Assembly (NCBI RefSeq): GCF_938036805.1
Contig: NZ_CALHWC010000196.1
Location: 1-12,506, forward strand
Length of the DNA: 12,506 bases
Direction: 5' to 3'
From: an uncultured Streptococcus sp.
GTDB taxonomy: Bacteria > Bacillota > Bacilli > Lactobacillales > Streptococcaceae
Shown piece by piece: positions 1 through 7,170 of the stretch. Every line of letters starts with the position of its first letter. The stretch's first letter is position 1. The notes beneath the pieces were generated by a model. That model made no database searches and was not told the origin of the DNA. It saw nothing but the letters and a program-made list of their open reading frames with translations. Both the position numbers and the translations under genes were made by a program.

Positions 1-1451
1 CGTTGGCCAAAAGCCCCATACTGATAAAGAATCGGTGCATTGGCTGGACTGGCTTCCTTGGTCCGCTCCACTCGGTAGACCAAAGCATCCTCAGCGATAT
101 TCATCCGCTCGTTAAAGATCTCCCAGAATTTATCCAAATCCCCCTCGGACTCAAGCGCAATCCGCGGCAGATTGACAGTAACAACTCCTAGATTCATACG
201 GCCTGAGTTGACTTCCTGACCATTTTCATCCTTCCAGCCCTGCAGAAAAGAACGGCAGCCCATCGGCACCTTGAAGGATCCAGTCAAGTCGATAATCTTG
301 TCGTAGGAAAGTACATCTGGATACATGCGCTTAGTGGCACACTCCAGAGCCAGTTCTTTGATGTCGTAATTAGGCGTTCCTGGCTCAAGATTAAGCCCGC
401 GCTTAAGGGTGAAAATCAGCTTAGGGAAAATTGCTGTGCGGTGCTCGCTACCCAGTCCTTTGATACGGATATTGAGAATAGCCTTCTGAATTTCCCGCTC
501 AAAACGATTGGTGCCCAGACCAAAGCCCAGCGAAGTAAAAGGAGTCTGACCATTAGAGGTGAAGAGAGTATTGATCTCATACTCTAGCGACTGCATGGCA
601 TCGTAGATATCCTTCTTGGTCTTCGCCCAGGCGTACTCTTCCTGCTTATCCGGCAAAACCCATTGCTCAGCATCCTTGAGATGCTTTTGGTAATTAAGCT
701 CAGCATAGGGCGCCAAGACTTCGTCAATTCGGTCGGCCGAACAACCGCCGTACTGACTAGAAGCTACATTGGCAATGATTTGCGAGATTTGCGCTGTCGC
801 AGTCTGGATAGACTTGGGACTCTCTACTTCTGCATTGCCAATCTTGAAACCATTTTTCAGCATGCCGTCAAAGTCGATCAGACAGCAGTTAGTCATCGGT
901 GTATAAGGGCTGTAGTCCAAATCATGATAGTGGATATCCCCCTTCTGGTGGGCATTAGCCACATGAGGCGGCAGCATCTTAAGCCCAATGGACTTGCCAA
1001 CAATCCCAGCCGTCAAATCCCGTTGGGTATTGAAAACATCGCTGTCCTTATTGGCATTCTCGTTGACTACCGTACGATCTTTGTTGAGGAGCCTGTCAAT
1101 GCTAAAGTTGATATCCGTCGCTTTTGAGCGCTCAAAATCCCGTTGCGTGCGGTAAGTGATGTAGTTCTCCGCAATGGCATATTCCTTGGCATTCAAAAGC
1201 TCATGCTCAACGATGTTCTGAATCTCATAGATTTTGACATACTTAGCGAAGCGGCTGCTGATTTCTGCCACAACACGGTCTGTAATGGTTTCGAGCTTAG
1301 CTTCCAGCATGGGCGTCATGGGACCAAGGTCCTGAGCCGCTCGTACCATAGCCTTATAGATCTTAGTCACATCAAAAGCTACTCTCCGACCGTCTCGCTT
1401 CTCAACGTAGATGGTAGGCGCTGTATCAAATTTTGCTTCTCTTAAAATCAT
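1..1451 (-). CDS. nrdD: Anaerobic ribonucleoside-triphosphate reductase NrdD (3' end outside window)
   Basis: NrdD is the class III, oxygen-sensitive glycyl-radical enzyme that reduces ribonucleoside triphosphates to deoxy forms for anaerobic DNA synthesis; it needs the activase NrdG. The visible 483 codons hold an N-terminal ATP-cone (about residues 12-100, including IYVEKRDGRRVAFDVTKIYK), the family motif GDIHYHDLDYSP (171-182) followed by NCC (188-190), and GGCSAD (235-240). The window ends in LYQYGAFGQR, so the C-terminal zinc cysteines and the glycyl-radical loop lie beyond base 1. I chose the ATG at 1451 because AAGAGGAA (1461-1468) sits 9 nt upstream; the GTG one codon earlier is also possible. 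The gene has its own promoter and paired NrdR-type boxes. Identity is very secure from motif order and length. Confidence 0.97.
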   Translation of the reverse strand, partial: MILREAKFDTAPTIYVEKRDGRRVAFDVTKIYKAMVRAAQDLGPMTPMLEAKLETITDRVVAEISSRFAKYVKIYEIQNIVEHELLNAKEYAIAENYITYRTQRDFERSKATDINFSIDRLLNKDRTVVNENANKDSDVFNTQRDLTAGIVGKSIGLKMLPPHVANAHQKGDIHYHDLDYSPYTPMTNCCLIDFDGMLKNGFKIGNAEVESPKSIQTATAQISQIIANVASSQYGGCSADRIDEVLAPYAELNYQKHLKDAEQWVLPDKQEEYAWAKTKKDIYDAMQSLEYEINTLFTSNGQTPFTSLGFGLGTNRFEREIQKAILNIRIKGLGSEHRTAIFPKLIFTLKRGLNLEPGTPNYDIKELALECATKRMYPDVLSYDKIIDLTGSFKVPMGCRSFLQGWKDENGQEVNSGRMNLGVVTVNLPRIALESEGDLDKFWEIFNERMNIAEDALVYRVERTKEASPANAPILYQYGAFGQ

Positions 1452-1490
1452 CACAAACACTTCCTCTTCTCAATTAATCATCTACCAAAC

Positions 1491-1518
1491 ATTATATCAC
1501 TCCAAAACAAAAAATCAA
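1491..1518 (-). promoter_or_regulatory. nrdD promoter
   Basis: A perfect -10 TATAAT (1491-1496), preceded by TGA as an extended -10, lies 16 nt from a -35-like TTGATT (1513-1518). The start codon is about 40 nt downstream. The -35 element falls inside the start-codon-proximal NrdR-type box, so bound NrdR would block RNA polymerase. This is read directly from the sequence; the transcription start is inferred. Confidence 0.8.
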
Positions 1519-1570
1519 TATGTTGTGGTAAAAATGTTAATTTTTTATTTTACACACAACATATTGATTT
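1512..1570 (-). promoter_or_regulatory. Two NrdR-type boxes as a 16-bp perfect inverted repeat; possible ccs4 terminator
   Basis: The arms AAATCAATATGTTGTG (1512-1527) and CACAACATATTGATTT (1555-1570) are exact reverse complements separated by 27 bp. ACACAACATATTGATT (1554-1569) matches 13 of 16 positions of the NrdR box as I remember it (ACACWATATATWGTGT). The box centres are about 41 bp apart, close to four helical turns, which fits the known tandem-box habit of NrdR, the ATP/dATP-sensing repressor of reductase genes. The left box covers the nrdD -35. Read as minus-strand RNA, the repeat starts 2 nt after the ccs4-like stop codon and is followed by six T residues, so it may also form an AU-rich terminator. 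Confidence 0.82.
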
Positions 1571-1572
1571 GG

Positions 1573-3129
1573 TTACTTGCTTTGATAAAGCTTGAAGTGA
1601 TTGAGTTCTAGGTCCACTTCTTCATAATCTTGAGAAATTTTCTTTTTTATATCTGAAAAGAGTTTCACATTTTTATTGACTAAAATAAACTTCGGACTCG
1701 CTTCGTTTAAAGCATTACGCAAGAAAATGCGATTTTCCTCCGTTCCTGTATAAAGCGACGGACTCAGTAGAGAAACAGCGGATAAACGCTGCGATTTTTT
1801 ATAGAGGCTAGCTGTATTGTCCCAAGCATAAATGCTATCCTTGCTAGTGCTGTTTTCACGAATATGTTGGGCAGCCAGATTTCTCTCTGCTGAAACTCCA
1901 TTGGATAGAATATACTCATTTACAAATGGATAAGCTAGGAGGTAAAGCATCGCAAGCAAAGGCAAAAAGAGTTGCTTGCCCAAGTAACGATTCCAGCTAG
2001 AAGCATTGGTAGGCTTACGGTGGCGTCTCTCATGTCCATCCCTGTCTCCACCTGTATCCAGCCATAAGGCTAGCAGGAGCAAGGCAAAAGGCAGGGTTAT
2101 CAACAATTGATAAGCGCCCTTCTCTGGCAGCCCTAAAACTCCAACAAAGCTAATAGGGAGGCCTAGTAGCCCAATAAAGCGCATACCACGCGCGGCAGTT
2201 GGTTCTTCTTTGAAAGCAAAAGCCGTCATCAACGCTGTCGTAAAACCTAATCCTAGGAAAAGCAAACCATAATAGAGCAAATGATCTAATAAATAGCTGC
2301 TATTGAGACGAAAAGCCTCTAGAACATAAGTAGCTTGGCTAATCGCTACACCAAAAGAGCCATTCAAAACTGTATAGTAGCCCAGTGGATAAAAGACTAA
2401 AGAAAAACCTAATAGACCTGCTAACAACTGATAAAAACCACGCGCTTTTCGCTTTTCAGCTATATTGTACAAGAGCAAGAACAGCGTCGTCAATGAGTAA
2501 AAGAGCAGACTAAAAGCTGGCTCGATTAGAAAAGCCAAGGCTCCAACCATTCCAAAACGAATAAAAGACTCATCGCGGACACGCCCTTGTAAGTACTTCA
2601 CGAGATGGTACAGACTCCGAAAGATAAATGGAAAAGCAAAAATAATAGAATAAGTTCCACCAAATCCCAGTGTCAGCACAAACAAATAGAACAGGACTGT
2701 AATCTGGCGAGCTAGACCACTTCTAACCGTTATTTGTGAAATTGTTTGGAAGAGATATATTCCTGCCAAGGTCAAAGCCACTACTTGGAAAAGTAAAAAC
2801 AATAGCTGACCCAAAAATAAATTCCCCAACCAGCTTACCAAATAGTAGAGAAGACCGCTAGTTCCATAAATATTTGCATAAGCAACTTCTCCCTGAGTCA
2901 AGGCCCAGCTAGCATATAGATTTTGCGATTGCAAATTGGTGGCTAAGTTGGTTAGTAGAGGATTGATGACACTGGTCAAACTGACCAAGATACTCCAAAA
3001 AAATAGTTTTAAAGAAGGAACTGGCTCGATTATTTTCTCTATCTGCCGTCTCTCACTCGTATTTTGCCAGGTCTCTGCGGACGAAGATACTGAAATTTCC
3101 ACATTTTCCTGTCGGTTTCTATCATTCAT
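1573..3129 (-). CDS. ccs4: Ccs4-like polytopic membrane protein, probable GT-C-type fold
   Basis: This 518-residue protein has a hydrophilic N-terminus (1-40), about nine to eleven hydrophobic segments (roughly 42-60, 90-127, 142-175, 190-222, 233-255, 283-305, 317-333, 341-357, 386-403) and a soluble C-terminal domain (about 405-518). I equate it with the pneumococcal competence-induced protein Ccs4 by position (between cls and nrdD) and by the SigX box upstream. The first loop (QGEVAYANIYGTSGLLYY, 79-96) and the tail (ASPKFILVNKN, FKLYQSK) resemble GT-C glycosyltransferases of the PMT/ArnT type, but the acidic residue usual after PY in that loop is Asn86. The substrate is unknown. I chose the ATG at 3129 because AAGGAG (3137-3142) is 7 nt upstream; a start at 3168 adds 13 residues but lacks a ribosome site and would overlap the end of the small ORF. 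The family is fairly sure, the function is not. Confidence 0.8.
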   Translation of the reverse strand: MNDRNRQENVEISVSSSAETWQNTSERRQIEKIIEPVPSLKLFFWSILVSLTSVINPLLTNLATNLQSQNLYASWALTQGEVAYANIYGTSGLLYYLVSWLGNLFLGQLLFLLFQVVALTLAGIYLFQTISQITVRSGLARQITVLFYLFVLTLGFGGTYSIIFAFPFIFRSLYHLVKYLQGRVRDESFIRFGMVGALAFLIEPAFSLLFYSLTTLFLLLYNIAEKRKARGFYQLLAGLLGFSLVFYPLGYYTVLNGSFGVAISQATYVLEAFRLNSSYLLDHLLYYGLLFLGLGFTTALMTAFAFKEEPTAARGMRFIGLLGLPISFVGVLGLPEKGAYQLLITLPFALLLLALWLDTGGDRDGHERRHRKPTNASSWNRYLGKQLFLPLLAMLYLLAYPFVNEYILSNGVSAERNLAAQHIRENSTSKDSIYAWDNTASLYKKSQRLSAVSLLSPSLYTGTEENRIFLRNALNEASPKFILVNKNVKLFSDIKKKISQDYEEVDLELNHFKLYQSK

Positions 3130-3158
3130 AAAAGTTCTCCTTGATTTCCATACTATAT

Positions 3159-3187
3159 AGTATATCAAAAAGCACTCTTTCTGTCAG
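3159..3187 (-). promoter_or_regulatory. Candidate housekeeping promoter of the ccs4-like gene
   Basis: CTGACA (3182-3187) and TATACT (3159-3164) are 17 nt apart, and TGA directly precedes the -10 to give an extended -10. The -35 lies within the last codons of the small upstream ORF and the -10 touches its stop codon. A 12-bp palindrome TACTATATAGTA (3151-3162) overlaps the -10 and the likely start of transcription. This would give the membrane protein expression outside competence. Inferred from consensus matching only. Confidence 0.62.
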
Positions 3188-3311
3188 CCTTATCCTGACT
3201 TCCTTTCTCCTTTTGTCCCTTCTTTGCCAAACGCTCCAAATCGCGAAATCTCAGGTAAACTGGCCGCTTTTCTGGACAAGGAAGCCGATAAATTATTTTT
3301 GCCATTTCCAT
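3165..3311 (-). CDS. Small basic protein of the SigX-controlled ccs4 unit
   Basis: This 48-residue basic protein runs from MEMAKIIYRLPCPEKRPVYL to QDKADRKSAF. It has no membrane segment or signal peptide; the C-terminal half is charged (KKGQKEKGSQDK). The ATG at 3311 is set by a strong GGGAGG (3319-3324) 7 nt upstream. An in-frame extension to 3374 runs through the SigX box and ribosome site and is rejected. The stop lies 35 nt before the ccs4-like start, so both can share the SigX transcript. A small hypothetical gene occupies this place between ccs4 and nrdD in S. pneumoniae, as I remember it. The function is unknown. A real gene is likely because the SigX box, ribosome site and spacing are all well placed. 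Confidence 0.75.
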   Translation of the reverse strand: MEMAKIIYRLPCPEKRPVYLRFRDLERLAKKGQKEKGSQDKADRKSAF

Positions 3312-3347
3312 CTTTAATCCTCCCTTGATTCTCTGCTCCCGATTTAC

Positions 3348-3355
3348 TATTCGTA
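3348..3355 (-). promoter_or_regulatory. SigX (ComX) competence box
   Basis: The minus strand reads TTTTACGAATA, with a perfect TACGAATA, the 8-bp element bound by the alternative competence sigma factor SigX in streptococci, preceded by the usual T run. It lies 36 nt before the ATG of the small ORF, leaving room for a short leader and the GGGAGG site. It is the only perfect copy I found in the window and suits a late competence transcript of the small ORF and the ccs4-like gene. Confidence 0.85.
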
Positions 3356-3415
3356 AAATCAAGACACTAATCACAAGAAAGCATGATTTGTAGCTAATAT
3401 CTCAGCAAAAGACAG

Positions 3416-3473
3416 AAAAAAGAGAGTGGGACAGAAATCGGTAATTCGTTAGAATTCGATTTCGTCGTCCCAC
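3416..3473 (-). terminator. Probable cls terminator inside the repeat element
   Basis: On the minus strand, hairpin 1 of the repeat element (outer stem GTGGGAC with GTCCCAC) is followed by CTC and six T residues (3416-3421). This would separate cls from the SigX-driven unit downstream. Hairpin 3 beside the cls stop has a stronger stem but a poor T tract on this strand. Confidence 0.55.
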
Positions 3474-3598
3474 CTCCGCACAGTTGAGTAGGGCTGTAAA
3501 AGCTGATGAAATCAGCGTAGTAGAGCCCACTCAACCACTGCGTCTTGCTCAACAATCCAAAGACAATTGAGGAGGCTGGGACTTTTGTCCCAGCCTCT
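3421..3598. repeat. MITE-like 178-bp element of three hairpins
   Basis: Near-perfect terminal inverted repeats bound the element: AGAGAGTGGGAC (3421-3432) against GTCCCAGCCTCT (3587-3598), 10 of 12 matching. Hairpin 1 (3426-3473) nests stems GTGGGAC, AAATCG and AATTC. Hairpin 2 (3483-3535) nests GTTGAGT, GGGCT and GCTGAT. Hairpin 3 (3572-3597) is a perfect 11-bp stem with a TTTT loop. I recall similar interspersed copies in sanguinis/mitis-group genomes but cannot confirm that here. No clear target-site duplication is visible. An open frame through it (3394-3615) is an artefact. The element abuts the cls stop codon and supplies its 3' end. Confidence 0.72.
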
Positions 3599-5134
3599 TT
3601 AAAGTAGCGGAGCAAATAATTGCATGATTTCCTTCAGTAAACGCTGGTACCAGCTATTCTGGAGGGTTTCAAGAGAAATTTCTTTGGAAACATCAAACAA
3701 GTCTTCAAAATCCTGCTTAATATCCGCAATTGATTCTGTTTGATACATAAGAACAGCATTTTCATAATGGTGCACCAGACTACGGTAATCAAAATTAATA
3801 GTTCCTACCACGGCTAACTCATCATCTGAAATAACGTTCTTACTGTGGATAAAACCAGGAGTGTACTCGTAAATCTTAACATCAGCCTCCAGCAAGTCTG
3901 GATAAGCACCACGAGTGACTATCTGAATCAGCTTTTTATCAGGAATAAATGGCGTCACAATGCGAACATCCACCCCTCTCATGGCTGCATTTTTTATATC
4001 CTCTGTCAAATCATAATCAATAATCAAATAAGGAGTCGTAATATAGACATAATCGATGGCTTGATTGATGATATTCTGGTAAACAGTCTTGCCCACCTGT
4101 TCCTTATAAATCGGCTTGGGGCCACTACCATACGGAATATAAAGCCCTTTGCCTTCCACTCGCTGGCTATCAAAATGATAACGGTCAAAATCTGTAATTT
4201 CCCCGCGATTGATGTACCAATTCATTAGGAAAAGACGTGTCAAAGCCTTCACTGCTCGCCCTTCCAGGCGGACACCGCCATCTTTCCAATGCCCGAAGCG
4301 CACGATATGGTTGATATACTCGTCTGCCAGATTAATTCCGCCTGTATAGCCGACTTGTCCATCAACAACCAAAATCTTGCGGTGGTCACGATTGTTATAG
4401 GCCACCGTCATTCGTGGAATCACCTTATTAAACTTATGGGCATCAATTCCCATCTTGCGCAGCCTTTTCGTATAATCTCCTGGTAGAGTCGCCATACAGC
4501 CAATGTCATCGTAGAGCAACTTGACCTCAACTCCTTGCTGGACTTTATCTACCAAAATCTCAAGGACACGATTCCACATCACACCTGGATCAATAATATA
4601 AAATTCAAGAAAAATGAATTTCTTAGCTGAGCGCAAATCATCCAGCATGGCCTCAAACATCTCTTCGCCAAGGGGGAAATATTGCGAAGCCGTGCCATCG
4701 TAAACATCAGCATTGTGATCCATGCTCAGCAAGGACTTGACAATGCCAAAGGCTGATTTGTTTTCCTGCTTGAGTTCGACTCGCAGGTCATAGCTATTAT
4801 CCTCTCGAAACTTCATTGAGTCCATTTTTTCCAGCTGCTGGATTTCTTTTTTGGAAAGGCGTCTCTCCCCAATCATCAGATAAAGCAGAAAACCAAAGAC
4901 AGGTACGACTGCAAACAAGAGCCAAGTCACCTTGCTTTCGGGAGGCATATTCCGATTGACAATCGCCAAGATAGTCCCAATATATAAAGAAACAATGACA
5001 AGGGCTGACAACCAATTAGGCACCAACAGATTAAAATAGAAAAAGGCCGCAAAAACAAGAAATAATTCTAGTAACATGATAATGATGCTGAAACCATACT
5101 TGGACATCAGCAAACGAAACTTGCCTAGATCCAT
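3599..5134 (-). CDS. cls: Cardiolipin synthase, two HKD motifs
   Basis: The phospholipase D-superfamily membrane enzyme condenses two phosphatidylglycerol molecules into cardiolipin and glycerol at the cytoplasmic membrane. The 511-residue protein has N-terminal hydrophobic segments (about 15-36, 42-60, 69-88), including a WLLFAVVPVFGFLLYLMIG stretch typical of the PLD-nuclease N-terminal domain. Both catalytic motifs are intact: HRKILVVD (H251, K253, D258) and HSKNVISD (H430, K432, D437). Length fits the family. I place the start at the ATG at 5134 because GGGAGG (5141-5146) is 6 nt upstream; the frame extends to 5155, but that start would put the ribosome site inside the coding sequence. 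The gene has its own promoter and ends at the edge of the repeat element. Confidence 0.95.
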   Translation of the reverse strand: MDLGKFRLLMSKYGFSIIIMLLELFLVFAAFFYFNLLVPNWLSALVIVSLYIGTILAIVNRNMPPESKVTWLLFAVVPVFGFLLYLMIGERRLSKKEIQQLEKMDSMKFREDNSYDLRVELKQENKSAFGIVKSLLSMDHNADVYDGTASQYFPLGEEMFEAMLDDLRSAKKFIFLEFYIIDPGVMWNRVLEILVDKVQQGVEVKLLYDDIGCMATLPGDYTKRLRKMGIDAHKFNKVIPRMTVAYNNRDHRKILVVDGQVGYTGGINLADEYINHIVRFGHWKDGGVRLEGRAVKALTRLFLMNWYINRGEITDFDRYHFDSQRVEGKGLYIPYGSGPKPIYKEQVGKTVYQNIINQAIDYVYITTPYLIIDYDLTEDIKNAAMRGVDVRIVTPFIPDKKLIQIVTRGAYPDLLEADVKIYEYTPGFIHSKNVISDDELAVVGTINFDYRSLVHHYENAVLMYQTESIADIKQDFEDLFDVSKEISLETLQNSWYQRLLKEIMQLFAPLL

Positions 5135-5164
5135 CTCAATCCTCCCTCGTTTCATATTTCATCT

Positions 5165-5193
5165 AGTATAACAATAATTAGCAGCAATTTCAA
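5165..5193 (-). promoter_or_regulatory. cls promoter
   Basis: TTGAAA (5188-5193) and TATACT (5165-5170) are 17 nt apart, with TGT before the -10 giving an extended -10. The start codon at 5134 follows a leader of roughly 20-25 nt. Each hexamer differs from consensus at one base. Confidence 0.75.
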
Positions 5194-5264
5194 AACTTTT
5201 TAAAATAAAATAGTCTCTAGTCCAAGGTTAAAGGAAGTACTTGCACTCCGTTATCCACAAACGC

Positions 5265-5293
5265 AAAAAGCTGGGGCATCTGCCCAGCCTTTT
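5265..5293 (-). terminator. Terminator of the serine-rich lipoprotein gene
   Basis: The stem GCTGGG (5270-5275) pairs with CCCAGC (5283-5288) around a 7-nt loop and is flanked by A and T runs. On the minus strand it ends in TTTTT (5265-5269), about 25 nt after the lipoprotein stop codon. The A-rich and T-rich flanks could extend the stem and allow use from either side. Confidence 0.78.
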
Positions 5294-5316
5294 GTAGAGT
5301 ATTCCTTTTTTGAACA

Positions 5317-5814
5317 TTATTGCTTGGTGAAGACAATTGTGTCATCATCATCGTTTTCCTGCGACAAATCTTCCAGAGTCAGTTGATTGCCCTCTACGCG
5401 ATAACGCTTAACGTCATCTCCAACGATCATGGTTTGATTGGTTGGATCAACCTGCACCTGTTCAATTTCCTGCTCACCGTCGCGTTCGACTTTGGTCAGG
5501 GTTCCTTTATTTCCAGAAACTTCTAGGGTTAAGGCATCGCCTTCATGAGTGGCCTTATAGGTCCCGTCTAAGTCACTGGTAGCCGTTTGACTAGAGGTAG
5601 AAGCCTCTGAACTACTAGTATTTGCGCTACTGTTTGTATCTCTACTTGCCTTGCTACTTGATGACACTGTCTCAGATGACTGAGAAACAGAGGAACTCAC
5701 TTGAGATTGAGCAGCCTGATCGGATGGATTTTGACCAGAATTGCCACAAGCTACCAATACAAAAGCGGTCATAGCCGTAAGGGCTGAAAGAACTAATTTT
5801 TTTGAAACCTTCAT
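5317..5814 (-). CDS. Serine-rich lipoprotein of unknown function
   Basis: The 165-residue precursor has a classic lipoprotein signal: basic MKVSKK, a hydrophobic core and the lipobox LVAC with lipidated Cys23. A Ser/Thr/Gln-rich flexible linker (about 24-80) follows, then a small acidic domain (about 81-165) with alternating polar and hydrophobic residues suggesting a beta fold (DLDGTYKATHEGDALTLEV) and an EDLSQENDDDDT acidic patch near the end. It is predicted to sit on the outer face of the membrane. The start is supported by AAAGGAG (5822-5828), 7 nt upstream. It has its own promoter and terminator, so it is monocistronic. A lipoprotein is found at the same place between folC and cls in S. 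pneumoniae, from memory. I do not know its role. Confidence 0.88.
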   Translation of the reverse strand: MKVSKKLVLSALTAMTAFVLVACGNSGQNPSDQAAQSQVSSSVSQSSETVSSSSKASRDTNSSANTSSSEASTSSQTATSDLDGTYKATHEGDALTLEVSGNKGTLTKVERDGEQEIEQVQVDPTNQTMIVGDDVKRYRVEGNQLTLEDLSQENDDDDTIVFTKQ

Positions 5815-5843
5815 TTTGTTTCTCCTTTCTTTGTTCCACTTCT

Positions 5844-5873
5844 ATTTTACCAAACAGGACTTTCTATGGTCAA
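5844..5873 (-). promoter_or_regulatory. Promoter of the serine-rich lipoprotein gene
   Basis: TTGACC (5868-5873) and TAAAAT (5844-5849) are 18 nt apart, with TGG before the -10. The promoter starts 1 nt after the folC stop codon, so the lipoprotein can be expressed independently of folC. I saw no terminator between the two, so readthrough is also possible. Confidence 0.7.
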
Positions 5874-5874
5874 C

Positions 5875-7107
5875 TTATACACTCTGGAAGTAGGCTCGAA
5901 CCTCTGCAATGAAATAGAGTGAGCCCGTTACAAAAAGAACTTGGTCAGCCGTCTGCTCTTGTTTAAAATTCTTAATAAAGGCTCTATAATCCGCCACATA
6001 ATCAAAGTCCGCAGCTTCTGCCTGCCCCACAGATTCCCCATAGTCAAAGCTGGTCACCGTCACCTGAACCTCTGGCAAGTTCTCCTGCAAATAGGTCAGC
6101 ATACCGCTGTAATCCTTGCGCTTCAAAGCTCCAAACAGCAGGCTGCACGTCTTGCCCTTCTGCCCCTTGATAAACTCGACCAAACGTGCCAGAGCTGGCA
6201 AATTATGGGCACCGTCCAGATAGATATTCGGACGAATTTCCTCTAGCCGCCCCGCCCAATGGGTCTTTCGCAAAGATGAAGGAAGCAAAGAAAAAGCAAT
6301 TTCCCAGCCCATTTGTTTCATAAAAAGCAGAAAGGCCTGCAAAGCCAGCGCTGCATTTTCTTCTTGGTAAGCACCCTGCAGTCCCAAGGTTACATGCGAT
6401 AAAAGAAGATCTTGATTCTTAAAAGAGCCATCAGAAAACGAAAAATCTCGCCCGTATTCATACAAATCCAAGTCCAAACTTGCTGCCCGCTGCTCACAGA
6501 CCTGACGAGCCTCCTCCGGCAAGGGGCCAATGACTGCCGAACGACCTTTTTTGAAAATGCCAGTCTTCTGCTCCGCAATCGCTGTAATGGTCTGCCCCAA
6601 CGTCTCCTGATGATCCAAGCCCACCGATGTGACCACTGCAACTTGCCCATCCAAGACATTGGTCGTATCCAAAAGTCCACCAATACCCACCTCGATGAGA
6701 GCCAGATCAACCTTCTCCTCTCTGAAATAAAGAAAGGCCAGCAAGGTCAAGATTTCAAAATAGGATAGCTGGTCGTGCGTCTTGACCAATTCTCTCTCCA
6801 TCTCCTGAATCTGCCGCCCCCAGCGAACAAAATCAGCATCCGAAATCGGCAGGCCATTGATACAAATGCGATCATGGACGCTGATCATATGCGGCGATGT
6901 AAAGCTAGCTACCTTTTTTCCCTGATCGGCAAATAAATTCCGCATAAAAGCAATGGTAGAGCCCTTGCCATTCGTTCCCGTCACATGAATGACGGGGTAA
7001 GCCCGTTCAGGATTCCCCAGCAAATCTACCGCTCTCTGCATCCGTTCCAGACCTGAACGAAAATTTAGGCCAATACGACCATTCAACCATTTTTCAATCT
7101 CATTCAT
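5875..7107 (-). CDS. folC: Bifunctional folylpolyglutamate/dihydrofolate synthase FolC
   Basis: A Mur-ligase-like cytoplasmic enzyme that adds glutamate to dihydropteroate and then to folates, using ATP, to make and retain folate cofactors. The 410 residues show the P-loop VTGTNGKGST (42-51), the folate-site region TSPHMISVHDRICING (70-85), EVGIGGLLDTTNV (139-151), SVGLDHQETLG (161-171), HWAGRLE (283-289) and DGAHN (298-302), which begins the C-terminal ligase domain. The protein begins MNEIEKWLNGRIGLNFRSGL, like other streptococcal FolC proteins. An AGGA (7113-7116) lies 5 nt before the ATG at 7107 and only 2 nt before the adjacent ATG at 7110, so 7107 is preferred. The frame remains open to 7227 but this extra part overlaps a leader hairpin. 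No convincing promoter is seen, which makes the leader interesting. Confidence 0.95.
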   Translation of the reverse strand: MNEIEKWLNGRIGLNFRSGLERMQRAVDLLGNPERAYPVIHVTGTNGKGSTIAFMRNLFADQGKKVASFTSPHMISVHDRICINGLPISDADFVRWGRQIQEMERELVKTHDQLSYFEILTLLAFLYFREEKVDLALIEVGIGGLLDTTNVLDGQVAVVTSVGLDHQETLGQTITAIAEQKTGIFKKGRSAVIGPLPEEARQVCEQRAASLDLDLYEYGRDFSFSDGSFKNQDLLLSHVTLGLQGAYQEENAALALQAFLLFMKQMGWEIAFSLLPSSLRKTHWAGRLEEIRPNIYLDGAHNLPALARLVEFIKGQKGKTCSLLFGALKRKDYSGMLTYLQENLPEVQVTVTSFDYGESVGQAEAADFDYVADYRAFIKNFKQEQTADQVLFVTGSLYFIAEVRAYFQSV

Positions 7108-7120
7108 CATTTTCCTACAT

Positions 7121-7170
7121 AAAAAGAGAAGCGAAGCGGACTTCAAATGTGAATCGCCACTCGCTTCTCT
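7121..7170 (-). terminator. Hairpin with T tract in the folC leader, possible attenuator
   Basis: The arms AGAGAAGCGA (7125-7134) and TCGCTTCTCT (7161-7170) are perfectly complementary over 10 bp. About 4 more pairs can form inside with one bulged T. On the minus strand the stem runs straight into TTTTT (7121-7125), then ATG, AGGA and the folC start. By form this is an intrinsic terminator, but it lies upstream of folC, 14 nt before the start codon. It either ends readthrough from the DUF1292 operon or attenuates folC. The leader has no match that I recognise to the THF riboswitch. Confidence 0.65.

Noticed and set aside
663..1445. Plus-strand open frames over nrdD
   Set aside because: They are antisense shadows of a strongly conserved coding region, with no ribosome sites or recognisable products.
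3151..3162. 12-bp palindrome TACTATATAGTA as an operator
   Set aside because: It overlaps an AT-rich extended -10 element and can arise from the TATACT sequence itself; there is no second copy to support an operator.
3394..3615. Minus-strand open frame of 73 codons
   Set aside because: It lies almost entirely in the hairpin repeat element, has no good ribosome site, and its product resembles no protein family I know.
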